Shown: positions 33,473 through 45,539, counted from the first letter of the stretch. The stretch: DNA of 64,000 nt from Clitoria ternatea (GCA_037962975.1 CM075672.1:127086001-127150000); one strand, 5' to 3'. Notes: generated by a model from the sequence alone, not told the origin. A program made the numbers and translations.

Positions 33473-34679
33473 TTTTATCTTCTCAAAAGCCATTTGACAA
33501 TCTTCATTCCATTGCGTCGGTTGATTCTTACGGAGTAACTTAAAGATCGGCTCACAAGTTGCTGTCAGTTGTGAGATAAACCGAGCAATATAGTTCAACC
33601 TTCCTAAGAATCCTCTGACTTCTTTTTCTGTACAGGGAGGAGGCATTTCGAGAATCGCTTTGACCTTGTCAGGATCTACTTCTATTCCTCTCTTGCTTAC
33701 AATGAACCCTAACAGTTTGCCTGATCTTGCGCCAAAAGTACACTTTGCCGGATTCAACCTGAGCTTATACTTCCTTAACCTTTCAAAAAGCTTTCTCAGA
33801 TCAACAATATGTTCTTCATCAGTTTTAGATTTAGCAATGATATCATCCACATAAACCTCTATCTCCTTATGCATCATGTCATGGAAAAGGGTCACCATTG
33901 CCCTTTGGTAGGTTGCCCCAGCGTTTTTCAAACCGAAGGACATCACTTTGTAACAGAAGGTGCCCCACAAGGTGATAAATATGGTCTTTTCCATGTCTTC
34001 GGGTGCCATCTTAATCTGGTTATACCCGGAGAAACCATCCATGAACGAGAAGATTGTATGTTGGGCTGTGTTATCAACCAAGACATCAATCTGTGGCAGA
34101 GGAAAATTGTCTTTGGGACTAGCCCTATTTAAGTCCCGATAGTCTACGCATATTCGTACCTTTCCATCTTTCTTCGGGACAGGGATGATATTTGCTACCC
34201 ATTGAGGATACTTTGCCACTGCTAAGAATCCGGCATCAAACTGCTTTTTAACTTCTTCTTTGATTTTCAAGAGCATTTCGGGCTTCATTCGGCGCAATTT
34301 TTGTTTTATCGGGGGACAGTCCGGCTTTAGTGGTAATTTATGCTCAACAATGCTAGTATCAAGGCCGGACATGTCTTGGTAAGACCAAGCGAAGATGTCA
34401 CGGAACTCTATTAATAGCTTAATTAGTTCTTGCCTCCGCTCCTTACTCAAGAAGGTACCAATCTTGACTTCCTTCTTATCCTCCTCATTCCCCAAATTAA
34501 TAATCTCAACTATCTCCAAATGAGGCTGAATTTCCCTGTCCTCTTGTTCCAATAACCTTGTTAACTCAAGTGAAGGATCATAAACTTCCTTATATTCCTC
34601 ATCAGCATAGCCAACCGGGTGGTCAAAGCCATGAAATGGGATTGCAAGTTCATTATTCTCAAGAAGATCATCTTTAGAT
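33470..34679 (-). pseudogene. Ogre-like reverse transcriptase exon
   Basis: The RT exon starts at 34679, just after the acceptor TGCAG. It carries SKDDLLENNELAIPFHGF, VKIGTFLSKERRQEL, FAWSYQDMSGLDTSIVEHKL, VPKKDGKVRICVDYRDLN, FPLPQIDVLVDN and FSFMDGFSGYNQIKM. Further on are TFCYKVMSFGLKNAGATYQR and the catalytic YVDDIIAKS near 33840-33860. It ends in TAG at 33472-33470 where the frame otherwise continues into RNase H with YLREPP. That single nonsense codon is the only break I see between RT and integrase. Confidence 0.92.
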
Positions 34680-34902
34680 CTGCATTTATTCAGGTTATTA
34701 TGGTGAATAATAAAAACGAATAAGTAAGGGATAAGGGAATCAATGCAAAGATAGGGAAAGCAAGAAGAACTAGAATTCAATACATATTTATTTGTGAAAA
34801 CTGAAAATGATAAAACATGTATTTGCCCTTATTACAGAAAAATGCCCCAAAGCCTTAGGCATAGCGATAAGGCCAACAAGTCATTAAAGTTTTGTCAATT
34901 AC
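34680..34902 (-). other. Predicted intron between protease and RT (Ogre hallmark)
   Basis: On the - strand the donor is CCAAA|GTAATTG at 34902 and the acceptor is AAATGCAG ending at 34680, 223 bases. The protease frame leaves two bases (AA) and the RT exon supplies the third. The join therefore reads L-P-K-S-K-D-D with no stop. Unspliced, the protease frame ends at TAA 34901-34899. Splicing of an intron between protease and RT has been reported for Ogre elements, and here both the sites and the phase agree. Confidence 0.8.
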
Positions 34903-36900
34903 TTTGGTAGAACATTTAAAGTTGTGGGTAGCTCGATGGCTTCCCAGTTACAAAGATCTCTGTCTGATGAGCAAGGGATCACAAAGCTTCCATCTTCATA
35001 GGTATCATCTTCAATAGCAGCTACTTGATTAGGGGGTACCAAACCAGCACTTCGGAAGCTCTGGTAGAGGTCACATAGGGGGACTCTAGCAACGCGGGGT
35101 TCTCGCCCCTCTAAACGGGCAATCCTCCTCTCTTTCTTTTCTTCTACTACTCTTCTTCTGTCAGCTGCTGAAGGTTGGTATCCCAAACCATACCTGTCTT
35201 TATTGTCTGAAAGATGCACCAGTTCCATTCTTCCTTTTAAGCCACGCCCCAAGCCTTTCCCGGGTTGATATCCCCCTTGTAACATCGTTTTGGCCATCAT
35301 CAGGGATGCATTTGGCATATGGGCCTTTATTTCTACACTTCTTTCTCCAACATACGTGGTATTTGCAATCTCCAAAGCTTGAAAGGAAGTTTCAAGTGCT
35401 TCTTCTGCAGCTTCGATGTAGGGGGTAGACAGGGGCTTACTAACCAGAAAATCTTCTTCACCAGAAACAATAATTAGTTTATTATCGATGATAAAATTTA
35501 ATTTTTGGTGCAAAGTAGAGGGAACCACTCCAGCTGAGTGGATCCAGGGTCGACCCAACAAGCAGCTATAGACAGGCATAATATCCATCACTTGGAAGAG
35601 AACCTGGAAAGTACATGGCCCTACTTGAATTGGAAGCTCAATTTCACCTATCACCTCCCTTCTAGTGCCATCGAATGCTCTCACTACCATAGAACTGGGT
35701 TTCATATAGGTTCCATCAAAAGGGAGTTTGGCCAATGTAGATTTTGGCATGACATTTAATGACGACCCATTGTCGACAAGCACCTTCGCCAATATGTGGT
35801 CTCGACACTTAACTGAGATGTGGAGGGCTTTATTATGCCCCATTCCCTCCACAGGTATCTCATCATCTGTAAATGATAGATAATTATCAGCAGCGATGTG
35901 CCCCACTATTCCTTGAAATTTATCAACGGTGATGTCGTGAGTTACGTAAGCCTCATTAAGCACCTTAATTAGAATTTTCCGGTGGGGCTCAGAATTCAGC
36001 AAAAGTGATAAAAGGGAAATCTTTGCAGGGGTATTGTTTAACTGGTCTATCACCTGGTATTCACTCTGGCGAATAAATTTCAAAAACTCTTGAGCTTCTT
36101 CATCAGTCACAGCTCTTTTGATTTCTCCATCAATGTCCCCTTTGACCATCTTGGCTTTTCCACTACTACCAGCTCCGCTCACTGGACTTGGTTCCTTCCT
36201 TAATTCCGGTGGATAGTAAACTCGACCACTCCGGGTCACCCCTTCTACCCCTGATATGTTTGACAAAAATGGGTCATTCATTTTTGAGCTTTCAGCTATT
36301 ACCTCCATATTATATTTCCATGGAACAGCGTGAGAATCCTTGAACGCAAAAGGAGCAGGTGTCTGGATTGTGACAGGCTGATGCGTAGGGCTTATATTCA
36401 TTGAGGGGTTCTTGGTGTAGTAAATTACCAGCAGTTTAGGAACTGACATTCCTGTTTCCCCATGAACCATGTTCACATCACTGTCATGACACCTATATAC
36501 TTGGAAGACATGACTATGCATGAGTCCCTGGAGTACTTTACAAAAATTTTGGTGACTGATAGTCTGCTCCTTTCCATTTTCACAGTCCTAAAGTTTTCTT
36601 ATTAAACCCCTCCTGAATAATTGGGCATGAATCTCCTTCAATGGTGTCTTGACATCAGAGACATTCGTCACATGCTCCTCATCTCCTTCCACAGCGTTAA
36701 TCTCAAGACCCTGATGGTTGGGCAAGGGATTTGTGGTCACATTTGGCATTCCTTCTTTAAAATTTAACCAATTGGCTTTGATTAAATCTCGCACTCTATA
36801 TTTCAAGGCCATACAATTTTTTGTGGAGTGCCCGGGTGCCCCGGCATGATAATCACATCGGGAATTTGGATCATACCCCCTAGGGTAGGGAGGTTCCATG
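34903..36900 (-). pseudogene. Ogre-like gag C-terminus, protease and G-patch
   Basis: The frame from 36899 contains a short zinc-knuckle-like CDYHAGAPGHSTKNC and then NWLNFKEG. It stops at a TAG near 36587 and continues in the same frame to 34903. The protease loop LVDNGSSLNVMP (about 35765-35790) has D-N-G-S in place of the more usual D-S/T-G. It is followed by CLLGRPWIHSAGVVPSTLH, typical for Tat-type proteases. A G-patch (GGYQPGKGLGRGLKGRMEL, about 35310-35190) follows, then a charged linker and the donor site. The frame joins RT only after the intron is removed. Confidence 0.88.
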
Positions 36901-38628
36901 GGTTTCGCAGGACAAGGGACTGCAAGGGAATATCAGATGAGGTGAGGTAGAAGTTCAGTGTATGTCATAGGAATCGGGTTAAATTGGACCGGTGTTCGTT
37001 CATTATTTGGTCTTCTCTGGTTTTGGTTGGGATTAGGTGGTTGAGGCCATTGTTACAGAGGATTGTACTGGGTTGGCTGTGGATTCGGTGCCCTGATAAT
37101 GGGTGGACGGATGTGGGATTGTGGTGATGCGGGATAAGGAATCTGGTTATGGGTAGCGGCTGCCATATGTGGGTATGGAGCATGAGGAAAGTGATTGGTA
37201 TGTTGAAAAGTGGTAGGGCTGAATGGTCTGGGTTGAGCTCTCCTTTGGTCGTAAGAGACAGAGTTAGTTTCCCCATCTCTCTTTCTCCCCTCACCTAGTG
37301 CTGATCTTTTTACAGCGGGCACCCCAAATGGGCCTTTGGAAATCTTCCCCGTCCTTAGACCACTCTCTATTCTTTCTCAAATAATTACGATATCAGAGAA
37401 ATTGGATGAAACACTGCCGATCATCTTATCGTAGAAAGGTGATTGAAGTGTGTCAATAAACATGGCCACTACCTCTCTTTCAGAGAGTGAAGGATCTACT
37501 TGCGCGGCTATTTCATGCCAGCGTTGTGCATACTCCTTGAATGTCTCACTATCCTTCTTTGTCATGTTTTGGAGTTGAATTCTATCAGGCGCCATGTCTA
37601 AGTTATACTTGTACTGCTTCAAAAAGGCATCCGCCAGGTCTTTCCAACAGCGAATACGAGTTCACTCCAAATGAGTGTACCAAGTGAGTGCAGCCCCAAC
37701 TAGGCTGTCTTGAAAGCAATGTATCAATAACTTGTCATCGGAGGCATGGGAGGCCATTTTTCGGTAATACATTGTAAGATGATTTCGAGGGCACGTCACC
37801 CCTCGGTATTTGTCAAAGTCTGGCATTTTGAACTTTGGTAGAATAATGACATCTGGGACTAAACAGAGTTCAGAAGCATTTATCAAGCCAAGGCCTTCAA
37901 CACCTTCCACAATCCGTAATCGCTCCTCCAGGATCTCTATCTTCCCTCTTTGCTGGGACTCTGTGGCTGTGCCATGATCAACAACCAGATTCATCGTTTG
38001 AGTCGCGTCTCGCGGGTTGGCAGTGTAAGAATTCATGTATCCATACGGGTAACCGTAATATGGGTAGAAAGGCATTGTCGAATAAGCTTGGTTCATCAGG
38101 TTAGTGTGTTTGTGCCAGACCCTGTGGTTGGGCTGTTGCTTGGGTGATGGGAATTAGCTGAGCTGTTTGGGTGGTTTGAGCTGGGATGGTTTGAGCTTGG
38201 GTGGTCTGAGCTTGGGTTTGGTTGATTGGCAGAATGGTTATTTGGGTAGTGTTTGGAACTTGGGGGTTTGTCCACTGTAAGGTATTGCCATCTTGGGAAT
38301 TGATTAATAAAGGAGGGAAATATCCAGGAGGTAAGCCGTATGGTGGAAAGGGTACAGGGTTACCGTCCGAGCCAATGAAAATGTGTGGTGGCGTATAACC
38401 ATGAGGCCTGGTGTGGGAATCAGCAGGTTGGTTGGGACTCCCAACATTAATAGTGAGAGGGACTGCCGTGGGATTTACAGCCTGGCCCGACATTGGATCC
38501 TCATTTCCCGCAGAAGGGCCCCCTTCAGTGATCCCCTTTTCCAAGAGCTTCGTCAGTTCTGCAATTTGTTCCCTTAGCTGATTATTCTCATTCTTGAGGT
38601 TCTCATTCATTTGTTCTGTTTCAGCCAT
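36901..38628 (-). pseudogene. Ogre-like gag, N-terminal and core parts
   Basis: The likely start is the ATG at 38628 (MAETEQMNENLKNENNQ, a coiled-coil opening). A proline/glutamine/threonine-rich stretch follows. Near 38100 a small indel shifts the frame, which then carries ILPKFKMPDFDKYRG and HLTMYYRKMASH, a gag core. Stops near 37660 (TGG to TGA before TRIRCW) and at 37379 interrupt it. The run LQNMTKKDSETFKEYAQRW and ERIESGL follows, then a basic proline-rich tail to 36965 with another stop near 37051. It is clearly retrotransposon gag but broken at four or more places. The upstream methionine in the same frame (38727) lies in leader-like sequence. Confidence 0.85.
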
Positions 38629-38926
38629 GAGCTTCCTCTGTAGTCGGGTTCCGTAAGGGTGCGTCCCCGTGCTGCCTTTAGAAAGGAATACAAAATTTAG
38701 AAAAAATGAGCAAATAATAAAAATCAAGTAAAATGAGATTATGCGGGAAGCGATGTCGGAACTTGACGAATCCTTCGACCGTTCCTCAGAACGTCACGTT
38801 CAAAAGTACTAAGTAAAGCATTAAATGGAAATTAACATGAGATAGTTGTGAAGACAAAAGAATCCATCAACTCGAAAAAAGTACATTACTGCCACAAAGT
38901 GCTGGGTTACAAAGCAGGAAAATAAA
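38629..38926 (-). other. Spacer between ORF1 and gag
   Basis: About 300 bases. The gag frame is open upstream to 38727 (hydrophobic, then GTRLQRKL), but no ORF1-like similarity is seen. It could include an untranslated or spliced segment. No clear splice sites were chosen. Confidence 0.45.
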
Positions 38927-40867
38927 TCAGTCATTCCTTGCTCGGGCAATCATTTCCCTCATTTTACAAATTCGTCCTCTGCAGTAATCTAAAAACGTTG
39001 TAATTTCTCTAGGAGTATTGATAGGGTTGGTAATTCCTTCAGCTTGTTTGAGCAAAAACGGGAGGTCTTCTAGAGCCCCGTTAGCCAGATAAGCCAGTTT
39101 AGCGAAATGATCTATCCACAAGTGAACAGTTTCATCTCGTTGTGTTAACTCAGCTTCCAAGAGGCGTATGGTCTCTTGACAGTCTTGTTCAATGTTCATG
39201 GCGTGTTGCCGCTCCCCATTTATCTCTTGCTCGCAAGCCTTTACCACTTCATTGAGCTGTTGTTCTAACTTGTAGACTTGTGACTGTAGAAGCTCTTTTT
39301 GCACCATGATACTCCGCTTATTTCCTTTTGATTGCGTCAACATATCCTTCAGAAGCTGTTTCTCAGCCAAGACGGTATCACTTTGTTTGCTCTTCATTTT
39401 TAGCTGAGAATTGGCCGCTTGAAGACATTGGTCTTGTTTCATCATGTGGTCTTCATCAATCTTTCATTTTTTCCTAATCTCTTCAATGGCTTGCTTGTTC
39501 TCCGAGTTCTCCCTTTTCTGAAGGGTGTATTCTTGCTGACATCTCAATAAGTCTTCCTCTAACTTCTTGTTCTTGGCAGCTAACTCCTCTATCTTGGTCT
39601 TTAGCGCCTTGATTGCCTTATCTTCCACAACAAGTGATGGAGCAGGAGTGTTTTCTTGGAGATAAGAGGGACTTCTGAAGGGTAATTTAACAATAGAGAC
39701 CCTATTCAGGATCCATTCGTGATATTCTTCTCTGACAGCATGGCTCCGGGCCCCTAATTCCTTTCCTTTTCGGTGGACTTTCTTCCATGCATTTTCTATA
39801 TCCCGAATGACAGAGACATAGCTTCCCTTCGAGTAATACAAGACGAAAGGAGTGAGAGACTCTTCATCAGGTGGTCCAAGCAAAGGATAAGCTAGCTGAC
39901 GCTTGGCTATGATGGGATTATAGTTGATACACCCTTGCGTACCAATAAGGGGAACATTTGGGTAATCTCCACAGTGATGGACGATGGATTCAACTTCTAA
40001 CCATTGGGGATACCATCTGACTTTCTCAGCTGTGAGCCCTACAAGCTGATTGGCCCACTCGCGCCCATTTTTCACTGCTAGTTGGCATAGTTTTAGATCA
40101 GAAACTGGACATTCCGCCTTACAGACTTGGTGGAAAACATGAGATGTGAGCCATACATACAAAGCAGGTAAACAACAAATAACCCTCTTTCCACCTTGTG
40201 TGTGGCAGAAATCCATAGTGCAGTACACATTTGCCAATACAGCCGTGACAGGATTCTCAAGCCTGTGCTTGCGAGCTAGGAATACAGCGGTAGCATCATA
40301 ATCCACATAGTTATCAATGTTGGGGAACAAGACAACACCATAGATGGTAATAGCTAGAGTATCCATGAAGGCCTCCCAATCTTCCTTTTTCGCCAGGACC
40401 TGCATATGTTTCTCAAGAAATTCCCGAGTGAATCCGGGGATCTGATTTCTATTCAGTTGTACACTCCTTAAAGTTTCGGGATGGATTTTCAGTACACGGG
40501 CGATGGACGTAACAGTTGCATGATGATCAAGGTGATGGTAAGGTATCTGTCCTTCCAAAGGAATCCCCAAGATTTGTTCTAATTCCTCAATAGACGGGGC
40601 CAACTGAAAGTCTCTAAATGTGAAGCATCTGAGAGGTGGGTCGTAGAACTATGTTAAGGCAGTAATCGCCTCAGTCTGCACTTCCACTTCTAAGAGCTTT
40701 AGAATCTTCCCATACTTTCTTGTAAAAGCCATTTTCTGTGTCAGGTTTAATTTTCTCCCCATTGTTTGCAGACTACCCATGTCAATCCTCTTGGCCTTAA
40801 CGTGTAATACTTTTCTCAATTCGGTTACATTTGTGTCACAACTATCAGATCTCATGTCAATTTCCAT
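38927..40867 (-). pseudogene. Ogre-like ORF1, function unknown
   Basis: On the - strand ATG is at 40867, just downstream of a TTG in the same frame. The product would be about 647 residues. It contains FTRKYGKILKLLEVEVQTEA, FYDPPLRCFTFRDFQLAPS, EELEQILGIPLEG and ITIYGVVLFPNIDNYVD, then a C-terminal coiled coil. Two nonsense codons interrupt it: TAG near 40648 (Trp expected before FYDPP) and TGA near 39464 (Arg expected in KKRKIDED). The frame otherwise continues without a shift. It resembles the ORF1 found upstream of gag in Ogre elements, often annotated as a plant DUF (DUF7745, from memory). Role unknown. Confidence 0.85.
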
Positions 40868-41949
40868 ATTGCTCAAAGGTATTTGCTAAGTTCCAAACAG
40901 CCTCCTGCAAGGACAAAGAGAAAGGAAGAAAATCAGCTACCGTCATGTTTTGTAAACCACTACTTCCTTATTACTTTATTGGAAAACATTTTCACTTTGA
41001 GAAGTAGTGGTCGGCAAAACCCGTGTGAAACTAAAGTCGCGTGGGTCATGGATCTCCCAAACATCGTCAATATCTGCTTGAAGAGAATTTTTGTTTTCAT
41101 TTTTGTTTTGACGATTGGGAAGATTTATAACCCAGGACTCATAAGTACACGAAAAGAGAGAGAGCCGCTTACTTGTTAAAGGATTACTAGTTTTTTTTAA
41201 AAAAAAAAAGAAAATGAGTCATTTTTTTGAATAAAGTAACCCTTTGAACATGTAAGCGGTTCATCAATTTGGATTTAAAGGGAAAGCGAGAATGAGATAA
41301 GGTATAATAAAGTCCGCCCCTTTGTGCCTTAAGTCAGGTTTTTTTGAAGGTCTTTTCTGGGACCTATAGCTTATCTAACAGTGGATTTCTCACATTGGGT
41401 GGCTTCCGCTAGACATCTAGAAGGTCACCAGAGCCAAGATCCTAACCATGACAGGGACGCAAACAGTGAGGAATTCACTAGGTGCGTATGTCATGAGAGG
41501 TCAAACTCTGGTTGAGGTTCTCACAAACACCGGATAGGAAGTACATCCCATACGATTCTGTTACCAACCTCTCCTAACTTAAGCTTCATTTGGGGCCCGG
41601 GTATAGGGCGCCACTCATATGTGTGTGCAAATAATTGTGAGTGTAGTGTGTGGAAGGGCAGTCCATACCTTTTACCTTACCCCATTCTGCACAAAGAACA
41701 AACACAGAACAAATATACAAAGTCGTTTACCCTAGGGTTCAATGATTGCGGAAAAGTAACATGGTCGTCTACCCTAGGGTTCAACAAACATGCAAAACAT
41801 AGACAACGAAACAAATAAGATACGATTAAAACAAGAACAAACATTCACCATTATCAACAGAAAATAAAACAAAGGGAAGAAATCTGAGATAACAAAGGCT
41901 ATATAAAAAGAACATGCGCTTTCAACCAAACTGGCCTGACTCTCAAATT
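40868..41949 (-). other. Untranslated leader of the Ogre-like element; no gene
   Basis: About 1.1 kb between the primer site and ORF1. Contains an A/T run near 41190-41215 and a twice-occurring ACCCTAGGGTTCAA segment (near 41728 and 41773). No coding region recognised. Confidence 0.6.
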
Positions 41950-41968
41950 GTCCCCAGTGGAGTCGCTA
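41950..41968 (-). other. Primer-binding site of the Ogre-like element
   Basis: On the element strand TAGCGACTCCACTGGGGAC follows the 5' LTR after two bases. The Ogre-type site usually starts TGGCGACTCC (reported as tRNA-Arg type, from memory). Here TGG has become TAG, one transition. Confidence 0.7.
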
Positions 41969-41970
41969 TC

Positions 41971-44142
41971 TGTCGCAACCTGGATCGCGACGGCGTGGCG
42001 AGAGAGAAAAACCTGCTTTGAATGGAACAGGGAGTCGCCACCAACATTTTTATCCATAGGAAAAACATTGGGAAAAAACTAAGTTCAGTAAAGCACTGGT
42101 TAAAAATTGAGATTCAAGTTCGGGAGTCGATTACGAGTAGGGAAGGTATTAGCACCCTACATCGCCTGTCAGAAATAGTACCAAGTTTGAAAGCGAAATA
42201 TAAACAGCCTTAAACAAAACATGGTTTCTTCCTCTTTTATTTTTATTTTTGAAAATGATAGAATGGAGTAGAGAACTGTACAGACATAGAATGTCGAAGC
42301 GAGGTCAATGGGACGTTTCATCCGAATTAAACTCGACTTCGATACGAGACAGAGAGGGTGAGAGAATGCCAATAAGACGTCACCATCTAAATTAAACATC
42401 CTCGGGTAGAAAGGATAGGGATAGGAAAGAGATAAACGGGACGTCTTGTCCTAAGTATCCCTTCCCTATGAATTGTAGCGAGGCTTGAACAAAAACTAGG
42501 GGGAAATCAACAAGACGTCACGTCTAAATTGATTTTTCACGGAAACGACAAAAAGGAGCATCATGAAAGAAACACGAAAGCAAAAAAAATAAATCAGTAA
42601 AAAGAAATAAGAAAGGTGGGCCCGACAGGAGTTAAAGTCCTGCTCCTACGTATTCTTGAATTATCAAGAAATCAGGGTTACGTAATTCTGAGTGATTTTC
42701 TTTTAAGAAAAGATTAGGAAGATGCTGGTGGGTATCACTTTGGGGAGGAACCCATACAAGACGAAGTTCTTCGCACGTATACGGGTTCTATAGAGGTTGT
42801 GTAGACGGAAGTATTCCCGTACGACACAGTTAAAAAAAACGGGAATTTTTAGGCTAGAAAGTACAACATATGCAAAATTTATTACTTATTATTTTTATTA
42901 TTTTCCTTAGGGGTAAAGGGCGAATGTTAACAGCACAAGCTATACTACACAGAAAATTATAACCAATAGACAGAGATCTGGCAGGAAAATAAATAATGAA
43001 AACAAGAGAAATAAGGGACAGAAAGGAACCGGTGTGGAGGCTTAGGAACCAGTGTTGGGGTCGGATGCAGCGACGGTGTCGAACAGGTACTGGACTTGCA
43101 CGTTGTGGCAGACGTACTGAGCTGATGTTGGACTCAACTGCTGAAAACTGAGGGATGTGACCGATGTTGGTGGGGAACGATCCGAAGTGAAAAGCTGACT
43201 GAATGCTATGCAGGGACGATGTTGAGGATTGATAAAGGCAGTGGCTAGGTAAGGTACGGTATGGAAGTTTGGTGAAGGGCAACTTTGTACTGGGACGGTG
43301 TAGGTACGATGTAGGAACGGTGTAGGTTCGGTGTGAGGGACAGTAACTTTGAGCACTGGGGAACTTCAAGCTTCTTAAGGCTAGAGGTCCTTTGTGATGA
43401 TCTAGACAGATTATTGGAAGATCCTTTGAAGGTTAGGAGGAATCGGAGAGAATTTAGGCAGGGTTTTCTTGCAGAGAGAGGGAAGTCCAACCCCTTGAGC
43501 TTCTCTGGTTGTGGCATTTATAGGGCTTGAGGACATGGGCTGAGTGTTTTTGGGACAACAAGAGTTCCCACTAACCCATATGCGCAGTGGTGCTACCCTG
43601 GCCACTATCTGTTTGTGGGGAACAGTGGTTCAGTGGGGGTATTTTTAATTGTCCACTTCCGCCCCCTGTCTGCCACTTTTAGGGGGTGCGATTCCAAGTC
43701 AGCGCGCATAAAACCTCTGAGCTCATCCTTACGTTGTCAAGTTTGTGACATCGGCCATTAAGGACATCGGTTGGATGCAATTCCAACTGGTCTGATATGG
43801 CCTCTTTAGAACCTGGACCCGTATCACCTTCATACCGGTCGAACCTTTTCAATGGTACATAGGGGTGGTGTTCTTCCTCGTAGCCCGGACTTACCGTCTC
43901 AGCCGATGTGCACATGTTTCGATCTGAGTCACCCCACTAGATCGAGAAGTTTTACTTGGGCCGGACTGACCAGTCCTTCCGTTGTCAGGTGCATGACATC
44001 GGCCCTCCAGGAACCAATATCTGGTCCGTTATTACCCCTGGAACTTGGACCGGTGTCATATTTACAACAGTCGAAACTTGTTTTTAGTACCCTAGGACCG
44101 GTGTTCTTTCCATCTGGGCCGGACCAAAAAGAGGTGTTCACA
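41971..44142 (-). repeat. 5' LTR of the Ogre-like element
   Basis: 2,172 bases, the near-identical partner of 23006-25176. It ends on the + strand with GGTGTTCACA before the ctcac TSD. It carries the same dyads (for example 42311-42323) and the same 11-bp repeat. Confidence 0.92.
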
Positions 44143-44147
44143 CTCAC
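44143..44147. repeat. TSD (right) of the Ogre-like element: ctcac
   Basis: Second copy of ctcac. Beyond it the Tekay-like 3' LTR resumes with TCTCCATGTGGC, matching 14327 onward in the 5' LTR. Confidence 0.9.
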
Positions 44148-45539
44148 TCTCCATGTGGCATATCTTTTTAGCTCCTGTGTTGTAGGGCTTGCCTATGGAG
44201 CTCTTGTGTGGAGAAGTGGTGTGAAGGAAGCCTACTTTGGTAAAGAATGCCTTGGTCGGCAACATTTTGATTTTATGGTTTGTGTGGAATGATTGTAATG
44301 TATATAGTATTCTGCATATTTTGTATAGCCTTGAATTGGCATAGATACTTGTATGGATGATGAATATATAAATTGGTGATTTTGGAAGGTCATGTAGGAA
44401 AATGAGATCCTAGAGTTTATGGCCCATTTTCATTAATGACCTTAGTCTAGATTGGATATTTGAAAAATAAAGTTTGGATGTAGTGAAACTTATGAATGAA
44501 AGTTAGTTACATGAAAGATTTCACTTTATAGACTATACTAAGTAGTAAGTTAGATTGGAATGTAATTCATGAATTGGGAGATAAATCTATGGGCAAGATT
44601 GATTGGAACAAGTTTTAAATGCTAAATGGGATGAATGAGATATGATGAATTTGAGTGAAATGGTTTAAATTGAGTTTTGGCATGATATGTTGTTGAATTC
44701 GCACGTTTCTGCATTTTTTTCTGATAATCTCGCTCAAGCGAGATGGGTTCTCGCTCAAGCGAGAATCCCCCTGTATGATATTTGGTTTCTGGCCAATTCT
44801 CGCTTAGGCGAGAGTGGGTCTCGCTCAAGCGAGACGGCCCTGGCATCAGGGGTTGGCCACTGGAAGAATTTCGCTTAGGCGAGAAGGGTCTCGCCCGAGC
44901 GAGAGTGGGGTATTTTAGCTACTGGCCAAATTTCGCCTGAGCGAATGGCCTTGATGGAGGTACTCGCTCAAGCGAGTGAACGATGGCTGGATTTTGGAAG
45001 AATTTCGCTCGAGTTCGCTTGCCTCGCCCAAGCGAATCTTAAGGATCTCGCTCAAGCGAGACGGGGCTCGCTCGAGCGAGGTGACCCCTGTGAATTATTT
45101 TCCTCTTTCGCTCAGCTCATTCCATGTCTCGCCCAAGCGTCCAGTTGGGAATCGCTCAATCGAGTGTGGTTCTTGCTTGAGCGAGGGGCGCCCTAATCCT
45201 CCAAACTGTTTTGTTTAAATTATTTTCCCTTTTCTTTACAATATATTTGGTTTTGCATCATCTTATAAACACCTTGGACATAATTTGAATTCCTCAATTT
45301 TTCATAATGGCTAACCTCTTCGAACTCAGTCACATAGCAATAATTTAAATAAATTTTTTCGCTGTTTTCAATTGAGAATTCCTCGTTCACAGTTTCTTTA
45401 TCTACCTTCTCATATCTTCACATACGAGATAGGTCTCTCATAGATCCAGGGTATTGACCGATAGCTTCACCACTTATGTGTTTCATAAATTAATAATATT
45501 AAAATCGTAAAAATTTACCCCCATTTTTGGGGTGTCTCA
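44143..45539 (+). repeat. 3' LTR of the Tekay-like element, right part
   Basis: It aligns with 14322-15718 of the 5' LTR and ends GTGTCTCA. It contains the second copy of the CTCGCTCAAGCGAG cluster at 44729-45186. One or two dyads differ from the 5' LTR copy: TTCGCTTGCCTCG restores a site decayed in the 5' LTR, while ATCGCTCAATCGAG has decayed here. Confidence 0.9.

Larger units (their letters stand above)
23006..44142 (-). mobile_element. Ogre/Tat-type Ty3/gypsy element, 21 kb, minus strand
   Basis: Complete with both LTRs and a perfect TSD. Order in its own direction: 5' LTR, primer site, ORF1, gag, protease plus G-patch, intron, RT, RNase H, second RNase H, integrase, a roughly 6 kb 3' region with tandem repeats and an antisense gene, polypurine tract, 3' LTR. 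This layout (extra ORF1, spliced protease-RT junction, two RNase H domains, antisense ORF, repeat-rich 3' region) is what has been reported for Ogre and other Tat-lineage elements. In the first 240 bases I count about eight LTR-LTR differences, mostly transitions. It is the youngest layer of the nest by position. Confidence 0.92.
12018..45539 (+). mobile_element. Tekay-like Ty3/gypsy chromovirus, with an Ogre-like element nested in its 3' LTR
   Basis: This is a full-length but defective gypsy element of about 12.4 kb without the nested insertion. Its order is LTR, tRNA-Met-type primer site, gag with zinc knuckles, protease, RT, RNase H, integrase with a chromodomain-like tail, polypurine tract, LTR. 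Both LTRs start TGTAACACCC and end GTGTCTCA. By eye the first 125 bases of the two LTRs differ at about four places. Integrase lies after RNase H, as in Ty3/gypsy. The long LTRs, TGGTACCAGAGC primer site and integrase tail (PLVKVAWKH) fit the Tekay/Del chromovirus lineage from memory. Stops and at least one frameshift make it non-autonomous today. Confidence 0.9.

Noticed and set aside
31235..34679. Ogre-like pol as a functional CDS
   Set aside because: A TAG at 33472-33470 separates RT from RNase H and integrase, and gag has several breaks, so I list it as pseudogene.
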